DNA of 64,000 bases. Source: Rhizobium ruizarguesonis. GTDB lineage: Bacteria; Pseudomonadota; Alphaproteobacteria; Rhizobiales; Rhizobiaceae. The translations under genes were made by a program, and so were the position numbers. Every line of letters starts with the position of its first letter. Position 1 is the stretch's first letter. The stretch covers positions 1 through 64,000 of the forward strand of contig NZ_PQIG01000065.1 in the NCBI RefSeq assembly GCF_012349115.1, read 5' to 3'. Below, one piece after another: positions 25,317 to 34,762 of this stretch. A model generated the notes under the pieces. That model was not told where the DNA came from. It did no database searches and saw only the letters and a list, made by a program, of their open reading frames with translations.

Positions 25317-28266
25317 GGAGCTTCTCGTTTTCAGGATCGATGAAGACGGGATGGCAGAGCACCGCATCGGTGAATTCGTTGCGCAGGCCGTTCCAGACCG
25401 TCACCTTTTCACCGATGCGCTCCGGCCCACGCCTGACGAGCGCCAGGCCGATCATATGGCCGAGCCCCGGCGAAAAGGCGCTTGATGTCACGTAGCCCTG
25501 GTCGTTTTCGAGCGTCGCCGCAACGCCGTCGGCAAGAATATGCGAGCCGGTGCGGAAACCGCTTGCCGGATCGAGCGGCTTGACGCCGACGAGGCGCGGC
25601 CGCTCAGGGTCCTGCAGTCCTTCGCGCGCCAGCATTGCCTTGCCGATGAAATCCGGCTTGGTGGATGAAACCATGCGGCCGAAGCCGAGATCGCCGGGCG
25701 TTACCGTGCCGTTGATCTCAGCATGGGTGACATGACCCTTTTCGATGCGCATGACGCCGAGCGCTTCGGCGCCATAGGCGCAGATGCCATGTTTCTCGCC
25801 CGCCGCCATGATCGCATCGGCGACACCTTCGCCGTAGCCGGCCGGTACTGCAAGCTCGTAGGCGAGTTCGCCGGAGAAGGAGATCCGGAAGAGCCGGCCT
25901 TCGAGGCGGCCGCCGAAGAGGGAGACCTTGCGGGCGCTCATGAAGGGGAAGGCCGCATCCGACAAGTCCTCGTCGACGATCTCCTCGAGAATGGCGCGCG
26001 ACTTCGGCCCGGCAACGGCCATCTGCGCCCATTGATCGGTCGAGGAGGCAAAGCAGACGTCGAGGTCCGGCCAGAGCGTCTGGGCGCAGAATTCGAGATG
26101 GGTGAGCACGCCGGCGGCAAGTGCGGTCGTCGTCGTCATGAAGAAATGCTCGTCACTGAACCGGCTGGTGGTGCCGTCATCATAGATGAAGCCGTCCTCG
26201 CGCAGCATGATGCCGTAACGCGCCTTGCCCAGAGCAAGTTTGGCGAAGCCGTTGCAATAGATGCGGTCGAGGAAGGTCGCGGCATCCTTCCCGAAAATCT
26301 CGATCTTGCCGAGGGTCGAGACGTCGCAGAGGCCGGCATTTTTCCGGATGTTCAGCACCTCGCGGTCGACGCTTTCGCGCCATGTCGTCTCGCCGGCACG
26401 CGGAAACCAGGAGGACCGGTACCAGAGGCCGGTTTCGACGAAGACCGCGCCGTTCTTCTCGGCCCAGCCATGCAGCGGCGATTTGCGCGCCGGCTGGAAA
26501 TGTTTGCCGCGCGATGTCCCGGTCAAGGCGCCGAAGGAAACCGGCGTGTAGAAGGGCCGAAAGGTCGTCGTTCCCACTTCGGCGGGCGACACGCCGCGCG
26601 CCTCGGCAAGGATGCCGATGGCGTTGATGTTGGAAAGCTTGCCCTGGTCGGTCGCCATGCCTGATGTGGTGTAACGCTTGGCGAGCTCGACATGGCCGTA
26701 GCCTTCGCGGACGGCGAGGCCCAAATCCTTGAGATGCACGTCGTTCTGGTAATCGACGAAAGCCTTGCCCTTCGAGCCTTTGACCGACCAGAGCGGCTTT
26801 GCCTGTGCAGCCGCCTCGGAGGCCATAGTAAAGGCCGGTTCCGCCGCCGCGAAGCCGATCGTCTTCAACGCGGCAGCTGCCTTTGCGGCGCCATCGCCGA
26901 GGCAGGTCGCCGTTTGCGCAAGGCCGGCGGCCGAGCCGGCAATGGTCAGACCTTGCTGCTGGACAGGCGCCAGAAACGCCGATGCCTCGTCCGACCATTG
27001 CGGTTTTGCACCGCGATGGCAGGCAAGATGAATGATCGGGCTCCAGCCGCCCGACATGGCAAGCGCATCGGCTTCGATCCGACGGGTGCCGGTTGCTGCC
27101 TCGACGCTGACGCCGCGCAGGCGCTTGCCGCCAAACGCATCGATAAGCCTGGCGCCCTTCAGCACCTCGGCGCGGCCCTGCCAACTCGTGGCCGCATCCC
27201 CGCGGCTGTCGACGATCGCCGCGACCGCGAGGCCGGCGGCTTCAAGATCGGCAGCGGTGCGATATCCGGCATCGTTGGTGGTGAAGATGACCGTGCTTCT
27301 GCCAGGTGCTACCGCCTGCCGGTTGAGATAGCTGCGCATGGCGCCCGCCATCATCACACCGGGAATATCGTTGCCGCCAAAGACGAGCGGCCGCTCTTCG
27401 GCGCCGGTCGCAAGGATCGCCTGGCGGGCGACGATGCGCCACAATCTTTCGACCGGACGATCCGGATCGGGCGTCGCCACATGCTTCTGCACCCGTTCGA
27501 CGGCGCCGAAGACATTGTCGTCGTACCAGCCGAACACCGTCATCCGCGGCAGGCGCCGCACATTCGGAAGTCCCTCCAGCTCGGCAAGCAGCTCACCGAG
27601 AAGCGCGTCTGCCGGCTTGCCGTCGACAGAACCGCTGTCGGAAAGCAGGCTGCCGCCCAGTTCGGGTCCCTCGTCGGCGAGGATGACGCGCGCACCGGCG
27701 CGGCCGGCGGTCAACGCTGCGGCAAGACCGGCAGGGCCGGCGCCGATCACCAGCAGATCGCAATGCGCCCAGCATTTCTCGTAGGAATCCGGATCGGCCT
27801 GATAGGAGGCCCTGCCGAGGCCTGCCGCCTTGCGGATCACCGGCTCGTAGAGCTTTTCCCAAAGCGCCGCCGGCCACATGAAGGTCTTGTAGTAGAAGCC
27901 GGCGCTGAGGAAGGGCGACAGCAGCCCGTTGACCGCGCCGACATCGAAGCCGAGCGAAGGCCAGCGGTTCTGGCTCTTTGCCGTCAGCCCCTGGTAAAGC
28001 TCGATCATCGTCGCGCGCGTATTCGGTTCGGTGCGCCCGCCGTTGCCTGTCGTCACCAGCGCGTTCGGTTCGGCAGCCCCCGCCGTCAGGATGCCGCGCG
28101 GGCGGTGATATTTGAAGCTGCGGCCGACGAGCTGGACGCCGTTGGCAAGCAGCGCCGAGGCGAGCGTGTCGCCTTGATGGCCTTCAAGGGGCCTGCCGTC
28201 GAAAGTAAAGCCGAGCGACGTGGTGCGATCGATGCGGCCGCCGGAGGAAAGACGGAAGCTCGTCAT
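25309..28266 (-). CDS. mgdC: N-methylglutamate dehydrogenase / sarcosine oxidase alpha-like subunit
   Basis: A 985-residue large subunit. In order: an N-terminal 2Fe-2S-ferredoxin-like SoxA segment (FTFDGRPLEGHQGDTLASALLANG, SFKYHRPRGILTAG), an FAD/NAD-binding region with GAGPAGLAAALTAGRAGARV near 205, and a C-terminal aminomethyltransferase-like folate domain (SALTSG-like start near 600; ISFSGELAYELAVP near 830). It would oxidise N-methylglutamate and pass the methyl carbon to tetrahydrofolate. The start at 28266 overlaps the delta-like gene by four bases; length fits the family (about 950-1000). Confidence 0.85.
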   Translation of the reverse strand: MTSFRLSSGGRIDRTTSLGFTFDGRPLEGHQGDTLASALLANGVQLVGRSFKYHRPRGILTAGAAEPNALVTTGNGGRTEPNTRATMIELYQGLTAKSQNRWPSLGFDVGAVNGLLSPFLSAGFYYKTFMWPAALWEKLYEPVIRKAAGLGRASYQADPDSYEKCWAHCDLLVIGAGPAGLAAALTAGRAGARVILADEGPELGGSLLSDSGSVDGKPADALLGELLAELEGLPNVRRLPRMTVFGWYDDNVFGAVERVQKHVATPDPDRPVERLWRIVARQAILATGAEERPLVFGGNDIPGVMMAGAMRSYLNRQAVAPGRSTVIFTTNDAGYRTAADLEAAGLAVAAIVDSRGDAATSWQGRAEVLKGARLIDAFGGKRLRGVSVEAATGTRRIEADALAMSGGWSPIIHLACHRGAKPQWSDEASAFLAPVQQQGLTIAGSAAGLAQTATCLGDGAAKAAAALKTIGFAAAEPAFTMASEAAAQAKPLWSVKGSKGKAFVDYQNDVHLKDLGLAVREGYGHVELAKRYTTSGMATDQGKLSNINAIGILAEARGVSPAEVGTTTFRPFYTPVSFGALTGTSRGKHFQPARKSPLHGWAEKNGAVFVETGLWYRSSWFPRAGETTWRESVDREVLNIRKNAGLCDVSTLGKIEIFGKDAATFLDRIYCNGFAKLALGKARYGIMLREDGFIYDDGTTSRFSDEHFFMTTTTALAAGVLTHLEFCAQTLWPDLDVCFASSTDQWAQMAVAGPKSRAILEEIVDEDLSDAAFPFMSARKVSLFGGRLEGRLFRISFSGELAYELAVPAGYGEGVADAIMAAGEKHGICAYGAEALGVMRIEKGHVTHAEINGTVTPGDLGFGRMVSSTKPDFIGKAMLAREGLQDPERPRLVGVKPLDPASGFRTGSHILADGVAATLENDQGYVTSSAFSPGLGHMIGLALVRRGPERIGEKVTVWNGLRNEFTDAVLCHPVFIDPENEKLHA

Positions 28267-28544
28267 GCCGGTTCTCCACCGAGCTTGGAAAGGGCAGCAT
28301 CCCTGACGCCGTAGACCGCATGGGTGACGGTATCGCGTTCGACGATCAGCCAGCGGCGGCATCCGGAAGAGTGGTGCCAGTATTCGCTGTGCCGGCCGCG
28401 CGGATTGTCACGCAGATAGACATAATCGAACCACGCCTCCGCACCGGCATCCGGCGCCGGCCGAGCAAGGCCCGCATCGCCGCGGATCGAAAATTCCTCC
28501 TTCGGTCGGGCGCCGCAATGAGGACAGGAAATCAGGCTTGCCAT
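28263..28544 (-). CDS. mgdB: N-methylglutamate dehydrogenase / sarcosine oxidase delta-like subunit
   Basis: A 93-residue protein with the SoxD signature: a CPHCG knuckle at the N-terminus, the central YVYLRDNPRGRHSEYWHHSSGCRRW and VERDTVTHAVYGVRDA. The delta subunit binds zinc through Cys and His residues in known sarcosine oxidases. The ATG at 28544 is used; a TTG two codons upstream is an alternative. Sits between the beta- and alpha-like genes, the standard order. Confidence 0.85.
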   Translation of the reverse strand: MASLISCPHCGARPKEEFSIRGDAGLARPAPDAGAEAWFDYVYLRDNPRGRHSEYWHHSSGCRRWLIVERDTVTHAVYGVRDAALSKLGGEPA

Positions 28545-28556
28545 CGTCAAATGTCC

Positions 28557-29807
28557 TCAGTGCAGATTGGGCTGGGCGCCGACGCCCTTTTCGTCGATCG
28601 GGTAGCCGCGCGCGAAGCGGTCGAGCCGGAAGGCGCGGGCGGTCTGATGCGGCGCATTGCGGGCAATCAGATGGGCGTAGCAGAAGCCGGAGGCGGGTGT
28701 CGCCTTGAAGCCGCCGTAACACCAGCCGGCGTTGAGATAGAGATTGTCGATATGGGTGCGATCGATGATCGGCGAGCCGTCCATGCTCATATCCATGACG
28801 CCGCCCCAGGATCGCAGATAACGCACGCGCGACAAGGAAGGGATCATCGCCAGCCCGGCTTCGGCGACATGTTCGACCGAAGCGAGATTGCCGCGCTGGG
28901 CATAGGAATTATAGCCGTCGATATCGCCACCGAAGACCAGGCCGCCCTTGTCCGACTGGGACACGTAGAAATGCCCGGCGCCGAAGGTGACGACCGTGTC
29001 GATGAACGGCTTCAGCCCCTCTGAAACAAAGGCCTGCAGCACATGGCTTTCGATCGGCAGGCGAAGGCCGGCCATATCGGCGACGACGGTGGAATTGCCG
29101 GCGGCCGCAAGCGCCAGCTTGCCGCAACCGATGAAGCCCTTGCTGGTCTCGACGCCGGTCACCTGGCCGTTTTCGCTGCGGATGCCGGTCACCTCGCACT
29201 GGGTGATGATGTCGACACCGCGTTGATCGGCGCCGCGCGCATAACCCCAGGCGACCGCATCGTGGCGCACCGTGCCGCCGCGCGGGTGGAACAGGCCGCC
29301 CATCACCGGGAAACGGGCATTGTCGAAATCGAGGAAGGGCAATTTCTTGCGCACCGCCTGCCGGTCGAGAAGCTCGGCGTCGACGCCGTGCAGCCGCATG
29401 GCGTTGCCGCGGCGCGTATAGGCGTCGCGCTGCGCGTCGGAATGGAAGAGGTTGAGCACGCCGCGCTGCGAGACCATGGCGTTGAAGTTGAAGTCTTGCT
29501 CCAGCCCTTCCCACAGCTTCATCGACAACTCGTAGAAGGGATTATTGCCCGGCAACAGGTAGTTCGAGCGGATGATCGTCGTGTTCCTGCCGATATTGCC
29601 GGAGCCGAGGTAGCCCTTTTCGAGGACGGCGACATTGGTGACGCCGAATTCCTTGGCAAGATAATAGGCGGTGGCAAGACCATGGCCGCCGCCACCGACG
29701 ATGATGACGTCGTAATGCGGCTTCGGCGCCGGGTCGCGCCAGGCAGGCGCCCAGCTTTTGTTGCCGCGAAGGCCGTTCAGGAAAATCGAAAGAGCGGAAT
29801 AGCGCAT
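28557..29807 (-). CDS. mgdA: N-methylglutamate dehydrogenase / sarcosine oxidase beta-like subunit
   Basis: A 416-residue FAD-dependent oxidoreductase of the DAO family. The dinucleotide motif VIIVGGGGHGLATAYYLAKEFG starts near residue 34; NIGRNTTIIRSNY and the C-terminal LYLNAGWCYGGFKATPASG are typical of SoxB. This subunit carries the amine-oxidising flavin site. First gene of mgdABCD, divergent from a GlxA-like regulator across 87 bases. Its neighbours argue for N-methylglutamate rather than sarcosine as the substrate. Confidence 0.85.
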   Translation of the reverse strand: MRYSALSIFLNGLRGNKSWAPAWRDPAPKPHYDVIIVGGGGHGLATAYYLAKEFGVTNVAVLEKGYLGSGNIGRNTTIIRSNYLLPGNNPFYELSMKLWEGLEQDFNFNAMVSQRGVLNLFHSDAQRDAYTRRGNAMRLHGVDAELLDRQAVRKKLPFLDFDNARFPVMGGLFHPRGGTVRHDAVAWGYARGADQRGVDIITQCEVTGIRSENGQVTGVETSKGFIGCGKLALAAAGNSTVVADMAGLRLPIESHVLQAFVSEGLKPFIDTVVTFGAGHFYVSQSDKGGLVFGGDIDGYNSYAQRGNLASVEHVAEAGLAMIPSLSRVRYLRSWGGVMDMSMDGSPIIDRTHIDNLYLNAGWCYGGFKATPASGFCYAHLIARNAPHQTARAFRLDRFARGYPIDEKGVGAQPNLH

Positions 29808-29894
29808 GGGTCAATCCGAAATGAACAGCTGCATGATGCCAGAAAGAGGCCAGCAGACTTGCACGATAGGGACATAAATAGCTAAGAAAGAGAC

Positions 29895-30854
29895 ATGTCC
29901 TCACTTGATAGCAGAAATGCCCAGACGATCGGTTTCATCCTTATCCCGGGATTTGCTCTGATGTCCTATGCCTCGGCGACCGAACCGCTCAGGGCGGCAA
30001 ATCTCTTGGCGGGACGTGAGATCTATCGGCTGCAGATCTTCTCGCCGGATGGCGCACCGGCGCTTTCCTCCTCGGGCGTCAGCGTCCCGGCCGAACCTCT
30101 GCCCGTCAGGGGCGCGGGGCTCGGAACGGCCTTCGTCTGCGCCGGCGGCTTGCCCCGGGACTGGCGGTATCCCGGCGTCCTTTCCTGTTTGAGGCAGCTG
30201 TCGCGCGAAGGTGTAAGAATCGGCGGCATCTCGGGCGGTCCGTATCTGATGGCCGCCGCCGGACTGCTTGGCGGCCGCGACTTCACCATCCACTGGGAGC
30301 ATGCCTCAGCCCTTCTCGAAGCCTTCCCGGACCTCACGCCGCGTCAGGCGCGCTTCATGATCGACGGCAACAGGATTACCTGCGGCGGCGGCATCGCACC
30401 GCTCGACATGATGCACGTGCTGATCGCCGAGCGCATGGGGCCGGATTTCGCCCGCCGCGTCAGCGACTGGTATCTTCATACCGAGGTCAACGAACCCGCA
30501 GCCCCGCAGCGCGCCTCGCTGGCAGAGCGCTATGGCGTCTATCATCCAGGCCTGCTCAGCGTTCTCGAACGGATGGAGGAGACGATCGAGATGCCGCTCG
30601 AGCGTGCCGCCATGGCGCGCATCGCCGGCGTCACCACCCGCCATCTCGACCGGCTCTTTGCTGCCCAGCTCAATACCACCTTCCTCGATCAGTACCGCAG
30701 GATCAGGCTGCAGCATGCCCATCGCCTGCTGAAACAGAGCCCGCTTTCCGTCTCGGAAATCGCGGTGGCCACCGGTTTTTCCAGTCTGAGCCATTTTTCC
30801 CGGATGTTCCGCGCGGTCTATGGCATCGCTCCGCGCGCGGCGCGGCGGGAATAG
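29895..30854 (+). CDS. GlxA-family AraC-type regulator
   Basis: A 319-residue regulator with a DJ-1/PfpI-like N-terminal domain (IGFILIPGFALMSYASATEPLRAAN; GGISGGPYLMAAAGLL) and a C-terminal AraC double helix-turn-helix (IAGVTTRHLDRLFAAQLNTT; VSEIAVATGFSSLSHFSRMFRAVYG). Related regulators (GlxA, GbdR, SouR) govern glycine betaine, sarcosine and related amine catabolism. It sits divergent from mgdABCD and upstream of the XRE-cupin and mgs genes, so it is a strong candidate activator of one or both operons. Effector unknown. Confidence 0.9.
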   Translation: MSSLDSRNAQTIGFILIPGFALMSYASATEPLRAANLLAGREIYRLQIFSPDGAPALSSSGVSVPAEPLPVRGAGLGTAFVCAGGLPRDWRYPGVLSCLRQLSREGVRIGGISGGPYLMAAAGLLGGRDFTIHWEHASALLEAFPDLTPRQARFMIDGNRITCGGGIAPLDMMHVLIAERMGPDFARRVSDWYLHTEVNEPAAPQRASLAERYGVYHPGLLSVLERMEETIEMPLERAAMARIAGVTTRHLDRLFAAQLNTTFLDQYRRIRLQHAHRLLKQSPLSVSEIAVATGFSSLSHFSRMFRAVYGIAPRAARRE

Positions 30855-30867
30855 TTTTCTTCACGGT

Positions 30868-30885
30868 TGAGAAATTTTCACTATG
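30868..30885 (+). promoter_or_regulatory. putative operator upstream of the XRE-cupin gene
   Basis: TGAGAAATTTTCACTATG. It contains the near-palindrome TGAGAAATTTTCA and shares the end TTCACTATG with a site in the tdm promoter region (49271-49290). Possible autoregulatory binding site. Confidence 0.35.
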
Positions 30886-30933
30886 ACGATAGGGTTGCCT
30901 TCAGACAAAAGACAAGGCGGCAGTGGAAAACCC

Positions 30934-31617
30934 ATGAAATTGAAGCGTGAAGCGGCAGAACAACCGGAACAGGCCCATGGTGGACGCACAGCCTTTTCCC
31001 AGGACCCGCACGCCGTCCGCGAGCCGAAGGAAAACAACCTCGAAATGGCGATCGGCCATGAGGTGCGCGCCTACCGCAAGAAACTCGGCATCACGGTCAC
31101 CGATCTGGCGGCGGCCACCGGCATTTCACTCGGTATGCTGTCGAAGATCGAGAACGGCAACATCTCGCCGTCACTGACGACGCTGCAATCCCTATCACGG
31201 GCGCTCGGCGTGCCGCTGACCGCGTTTTTCCGCCGCTTCGAGGAACCGCGCAATGCCGTCTTCGTCAAGGCAGGCCAAGGCATCGAGCTCGAACGGCGCG
31301 GCACGCGCGCCGGCCATCAATATAATCTGCTCGGCCATATCGACAACAATACCAGCGGCGTCATCGTCGAGCCCTATCTCATCACATTGACGGCCGATTC
31401 CGACATCTTCCCGACCTTCCAGCACGAGGGCATGGAGTTTCTCTATATGCTCGAAGGCGAGGTGGTCTACCGTCACGGCGACCAGCTTTTCCAGATGCAG
31501 CCGGGCGACAGCCTGTTCTTCGATGCCGATGCGCCGCATGGGCCTGAGGAACTGGTGAAGCTGCCGAGCAAATACCTCTCGATCATCACCTATCCCCAGC
31601 AGATCTCCAAAGGCTGA
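30934..31617 (+). CDS. XRE-family regulator with C-terminal cupin sensor
   Basis: A 227-residue regulator. The helix-turn-helix spans about residues 40-95 (EVRAYRKKLGITVTDLAAATGISLGMLSKIENG), and a cupin domain (about 150-220) carries the beta-barrel motif EGMEFLYMLEGEVVYRHG with PGDSLFFDADAPHGP. Such proteins usually bind a small metabolite through the cupin and control its catabolism. The ATG at 30934 is chosen because the ATG at 30883 lies inside a possible operator. Gene precedes mgsABC by 88 bases. Confidence 0.9.
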   Translation: MKLKREAAEQPEQAHGGRTAFSQDPHAVREPKENNLEMAIGHEVRAYRKKLGITVTDLAAATGISLGMLSKIENGNISPSLTTLQSLSRALGVPLTAFFRRFEEPRNAVFVKAGQGIELERRGTRAGHQYNLLGHIDNNTSGVIVEPYLITLTADSDIFPTFQHEGMEFLYMLEGEVVYRHGDQLFQMQPGDSLFFDADAPHGPEELVKLPSKYLSIITYPQQISKG

Positions 31618-31627
31618 CTTGCCTTAA

Positions 31628-31640
31628 AAGAAAAAATCTT
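31628..31640 (+). promoter_or_regulatory. putative operator upstream of mgsA
   Basis: The 13-base imperfect inverted repeat AAGAAAAAATCTT lies between the XRE-cupin gene and mgsA. The same AAGA-N5-TCTT arrangement occurs at 49271-49283 upstream of tdm and the permease. Confidence 0.35.
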
Positions 31641-31705
31641 TCTTCCGAGTTGAAAACTCAAAACAGACCTGCTAGTCCTTTCTCAACACGAACGGAGGTC
31701 TCGTC

Positions 31706-32614
31706 ATGTGCGGAATTGTGGGTCTCTTCCTCAAGGATAAAAGTCTCGAACCGGAGCTCGGCGCGCTGCTGTCCTCCATGCTGGTGACGATGACGGATCG
31801 GGGGCCGGACAGCGCCGGGATCGCGATCTATGGCGACGCCAGCGGCAGCAATGCCAAGATCACCATCCAGTCGGCCAATCCGAAGAAGGATTTCGCCGGC
31901 CTCGAGGCCGAACTCGGCGAGGCGGTTGGCGCACGGGTCGCCATCCAGGTGAAGAGCACGCATGCCGTCATCACGCTTGCGAGGGACCTGCTCGACGCGG
32001 GCAAGGCAGCCGTTGCGGAACTGCGTCCGAACGTTCGCATCATGAGCAGCGGCGACGCCATCGAGATCTATAAGGAAACCGGCCTGCCGAAGGATGTTGT
32101 CTCCCGCTTCGCGGTCAATTCAATGGCCGGCACCCACGGCATCGGCCATACCCGCATGGCGACGGAATCGGCCGTCACGACGCTCGGCGCCCATCCTTTT
32201 TCCACCGGCTCCGACCAATGCCTGGTGCATAATGGCTCGCTGTCCAACCACAACAATCTGCGCCGCGAGCTGAAGCGCGAAGGCATGACCTTCGAAACGG
32301 AAAACGACACCGAGGTCGCCGCCGCCTATCTGACGGCAGAGATGGCCAAGGGCAAAAATCTCGGCCAGGCGCTGGAAGGCGCGGTGGATGACCTCGACGG
32401 CTTCTTCACCTTCGTCGTCGGCACGAAGTCCGGCTTCGGCGTCGTGCGCGACGCGATTGCCTGCAAGCCCGCTGTCATGGCCGAAACGGACCAGTATGTC
32501 GCATTCGGTTCGGAATACCGGGCGCTCGTCAATCTGCCCGGCATCGAGAATGCCCGGGTCTGGGAGCCGGAGCCTGCAACCGTCTATTTCTGGGATCACC
32601 AGAAGGTCGCTTGA
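31706..32614 (+). CDS. mgsA: N-methylglutamate synthase subunit A, class II glutamine amidotransferase
   Basis: A 302-residue protein resembling the N-terminal amidotransferase domain of glutamate synthase. It starts MCGIVGLF, giving the Cys2 nucleophile after Met removal; TDRGPDSAGIAIYGD and GIGHTRMATESAV are family motifs, and VHNGSLSNHNNLR forms the glutamine pocket. In the N-methylglutamate pathway this subunit works with MgsB and MgsC to move the methylamino group onto glutamate. S. meliloti homologues are called GlxB (from memory). GGAGG precedes the ATG. First of a five- or six-gene operon. Confidence 0.88.
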   Translation: MCGIVGLFLKDKSLEPELGALLSSMLVTMTDRGPDSAGIAIYGDASGSNAKITIQSANPKKDFAGLEAELGEAVGARVAIQVKSTHAVITLARDLLDAGKAAVAELRPNVRIMSSGDAIEIYKETGLPKDVVSRFAVNSMAGTHGIGHTRMATESAVTTLGAHPFSTGSDQCLVHNGSLSNHNNLRRELKREGMTFETENDTEVAAAYLTAEMAKGKNLGQALEGAVDDLDGFFTFVVGTKSGFGVVRDAIACKPAVMAETDQYVAFGSEYRALVNLPGIENARVWEPEPATVYFWDHQKVA

Positions 32615-32652
32615 CCGGCACCTCATGCGCATTCTCCAAGGGTTATCGAAAC

Positions 32653-33339
32653 ATGCCTGTCATTGATCTTGCCACTACGCCGTTGCGTGAACTCAACAGC
32701 GCCCTGCACAACATCCAGAACGGTTCGAACGATCTTTCCTTCGAAGTCGTCAACCCGCGCGGCAGCCATTCGGTTGCCGTCGGCATCGATGCACCCGTCA
32801 CGGTCGACGTGAAGGGGTCCGTCGGCTATTATTGCGCCGGGATGAACGACGGCGGGACCGTCACCGTTCATGGTTCGGCAGGTCCGGGTGTTGCGGAAAA
32901 CATGATGTCTGGCACAGTCGTCATCGAGGGCGATGCCAGCCAGTATGCCGGCGCAACCGGGCGCGGCGGCCTCCTTGTCATCAAGGGCAATGCGGCGTCT
33001 CGCTGCGGCATCTCGATGAAGGGCATCGACATCGTCGTTCATGGCAATATCGGCCACATGTCCGCCTTCATGGGCCAGTCCGGCCATCTTGTGGTGCTCG
33101 GCGATGCCGGCGACGCGCTTGGGGATTCGCTCTACGAGGCGAAGCTCTTCGTGCGCGGTTCGGTCAAGAGCCTGGGTGCCGATTGCATCGAAAAGGAGCT
33201 GCGTCCCGAGCATCTGACGAAGCTGGCCGAACTTCTCGAAAGGGCGGGCGTGACCGAAGTGCGGCCCGAGGAATTCAAGCGTTACGGCTCCGCCCGCAAG
33301 CTTTACAATTTCAATATCGACAACGCTGACGCATATTAA
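32653..33339 (+). CDS. mgsB: N-methylglutamate synthase subunit B, GXGXG-domain protein
   Basis: A 228-residue right-handed beta-helix protein like the C-terminal GXGXG domain of glutamate synthase (GVAENMMSGTVVIEGDASQYAGATGRGGLLVIKGNAASR). It is likely a structural subunit of the synthase complex linking the amidotransferase and FMN parts. The ATG at 32653 is used; the upstream frame overlaps the mgsA end. GlxC-type in the S. meliloti nomenclature. Confidence 0.87.
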   Translation: MPVIDLATTPLRELNSALHNIQNGSNDLSFEVVNPRGSHSVAVGIDAPVTVDVKGSVGYYCAGMNDGGTVTVHGSAGPGVAENMMSGTVVIEGDASQYAGATGRGGLLVIKGNAASRCGISMKGIDIVVHGNIGHMSAFMGQSGHLVVLGDAGDALGDSLYEAKLFVRGSVKSLGADCIEKELRPEHLTKLAELLERAGVTEVRPEEFKRYGSARKLYNFNIDNADAY

Positions 33340-33353
33340 GGCGAGGGACCATC

Positions 33354-34682
33354 ATGAGCTATCACAACCCCTATACCCCGCCGCGCAAGTCCGCGACCTT
33401 CGACGATTACACGCTGGCGGAAATCCGCCGTGCTGCGGCGACCGGCATTTACGACATCCGTGGCGCCGGCACCAAACGGAAGGTTCCGCATTTCGATGAC
33501 CTGCTGTTTCTCGGCGCATCGATCTCGCGCTATCCGCTCGAAGGTTACCGCGAGAAGTGCGACACGTCAGTCGTCCTCGGCGCGCGCTTCGCCAAAAAAC
33601 CCATTCACCTGAAGACGCCGATCACCATTGCCGGCATGAGCTTCGGCGCGCTCTCCGGCAATGCCAAGGAAGCGCTCGGACGCGGCGCGACGATTGCCGG
33701 AACCTCCACCACGACAGGCGACGGCGGGATGACCGATGAAGAGCGCGGCCATTCACAGACGCTGGTCTACCAGTATCTGCCGTCGCGATACGGCATGAAT
33801 CCCAAGGACCTGCGTCGCGCCGATGCGATCGAGGTGGTTGTCGGTCAGGGCGCAAAGCCCGGCGGCGGCGGCATGCTGCTCGGCCAGAAGATCTCCGATC
33901 GCGTCGCCAACATGCGCAATCTGCCGAAGGGCATCGACCAGCGCTCGGCCTGCCGCCATCCGGATTGGACCGGCCCGGACGACCTCGAAATCAAGATCCT
34001 GGAACTGCGCGAGATCACCGACTGGGAAAAGCCGATCTATGTGAAGGTCGGCGGCGCGCGTCCCTATTACGATACAGCGCTTGCCGTGAAGGCCGGTGCC
34101 GACGTGGTGGTGCTAGACGGCATGCAGGGCGGAACCGCCGCGACACAGGATGTCTTCATCGAGAATGTCGGCATGCCGACGCTTGCCTGCATCCGCCCCG
34201 CTGTCCAGGCGCTGCAGGATCTCGGCATGCATCGCAAGGTGCAACTGATCATCTCGGGCGGCATCCGTTCGGGCGCCGACGTGGCCAAGGCACTGGCGCT
34301 GGGCGCCGATGCCGTTGCCATCGGCACGGCGGCGCTTGTTGCGATCGGCGACAACGATCCGCACTGGGAAGAAGAATACCAAAAGCTCGGCACGACGGCC
34401 GGTGCCTATGACGACTGGCACGAAGGCAAGGACCCGGCTGGCATCACGACGCAGGACCCGGAGCTGATGAAGCGGCTTGATCCGGTCGCCGCTGGCCGCC
34501 GTCTTGCCAACTATCTGAAGGTTATGACGCTGGAAGCCCAGACCATCGCGCGCGCCTGCGGCAAGAACCACCTGCATAACCTGGAACCGGAAGATCTTTG
34601 CGCGCTGACGATGGAGGCCGCCGCCATGGCCCAGATCCCGCTCGCCGGCACGAACTGGTATCCCGGCAAGGGAGGCTACTGA
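33354..34682 (+). CDS. mgsC: N-methylglutamate synthase subunit C, FMN-binding glutamate synthase-like
   Basis: A 442-residue TIM-barrel protein like the FMN domain of GltB (ITIAGMSFGALSGNAKEALGRGA; VKVGGARPYYDTALAVKAGADVVVLDGMQGGT; LIISGGIRSGADVAKALALGADAVAIGTAAL). It would transfer the methylamino group to the glutamate skeleton. At the site where GltB carries the three cysteines of its 3Fe-4S cluster (before the ITTQ motif), this protein has none. Fifteen bases after mgsB; GlxD-type in S. meliloti. Confidence 0.87.
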   Translation: MSYHNPYTPPRKSATFDDYTLAEIRRAAATGIYDIRGAGTKRKVPHFDDLLFLGASISRYPLEGYREKCDTSVVLGARFAKKPIHLKTPITIAGMSFGALSGNAKEALGRGATIAGTSTTTGDGGMTDEERGHSQTLVYQYLPSRYGMNPKDLRRADAIEVVVGQGAKPGGGGMLLGQKISDRVANMRNLPKGIDQRSACRHPDWTGPDDLEIKILELREITDWEKPIYVKVGGARPYYDTALAVKAGADVVVLDGMQGGTAATQDVFIENVGMPTLACIRPAVQALQDLGMHRKVQLIISGGIRSGADVAKALALGADAVAIGTAALVAIGDNDPHWEEEYQKLGTTAGAYDDWHEGKDPAGITTQDPELMKRLDPVAAGRRLANYLKVMTLEAQTIARACGKNHLHNLEPEDLCALTMEAAAMAQIPLAGTNWYPGKGGY

Positions 34683-34762
34683 TTTCTACCGGCCGGGCAA
34701 ACGTCCCGGCCGCCTCGCATCCATAACCAAAGTGTCTCCAAGAAATCCAAAGGGGAACGAGA

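Noticed and set aside
26692-28314. 540-residue plus-strand frame opposite mgdC
   Set aside because: Arg/Ala/Gly-rich antisense shadow of a strongly recognised gene; high-GC third positions keep it open.
24771-29807. reading the four-subunit oxidase as ordinary sarcosine oxidase soxBDAG
   Set aside because: Sequence alone fits both; the divergent mgsABC-gmaS operon makes N-methylglutamate dehydrogenase more likely. Kept as an alternative.
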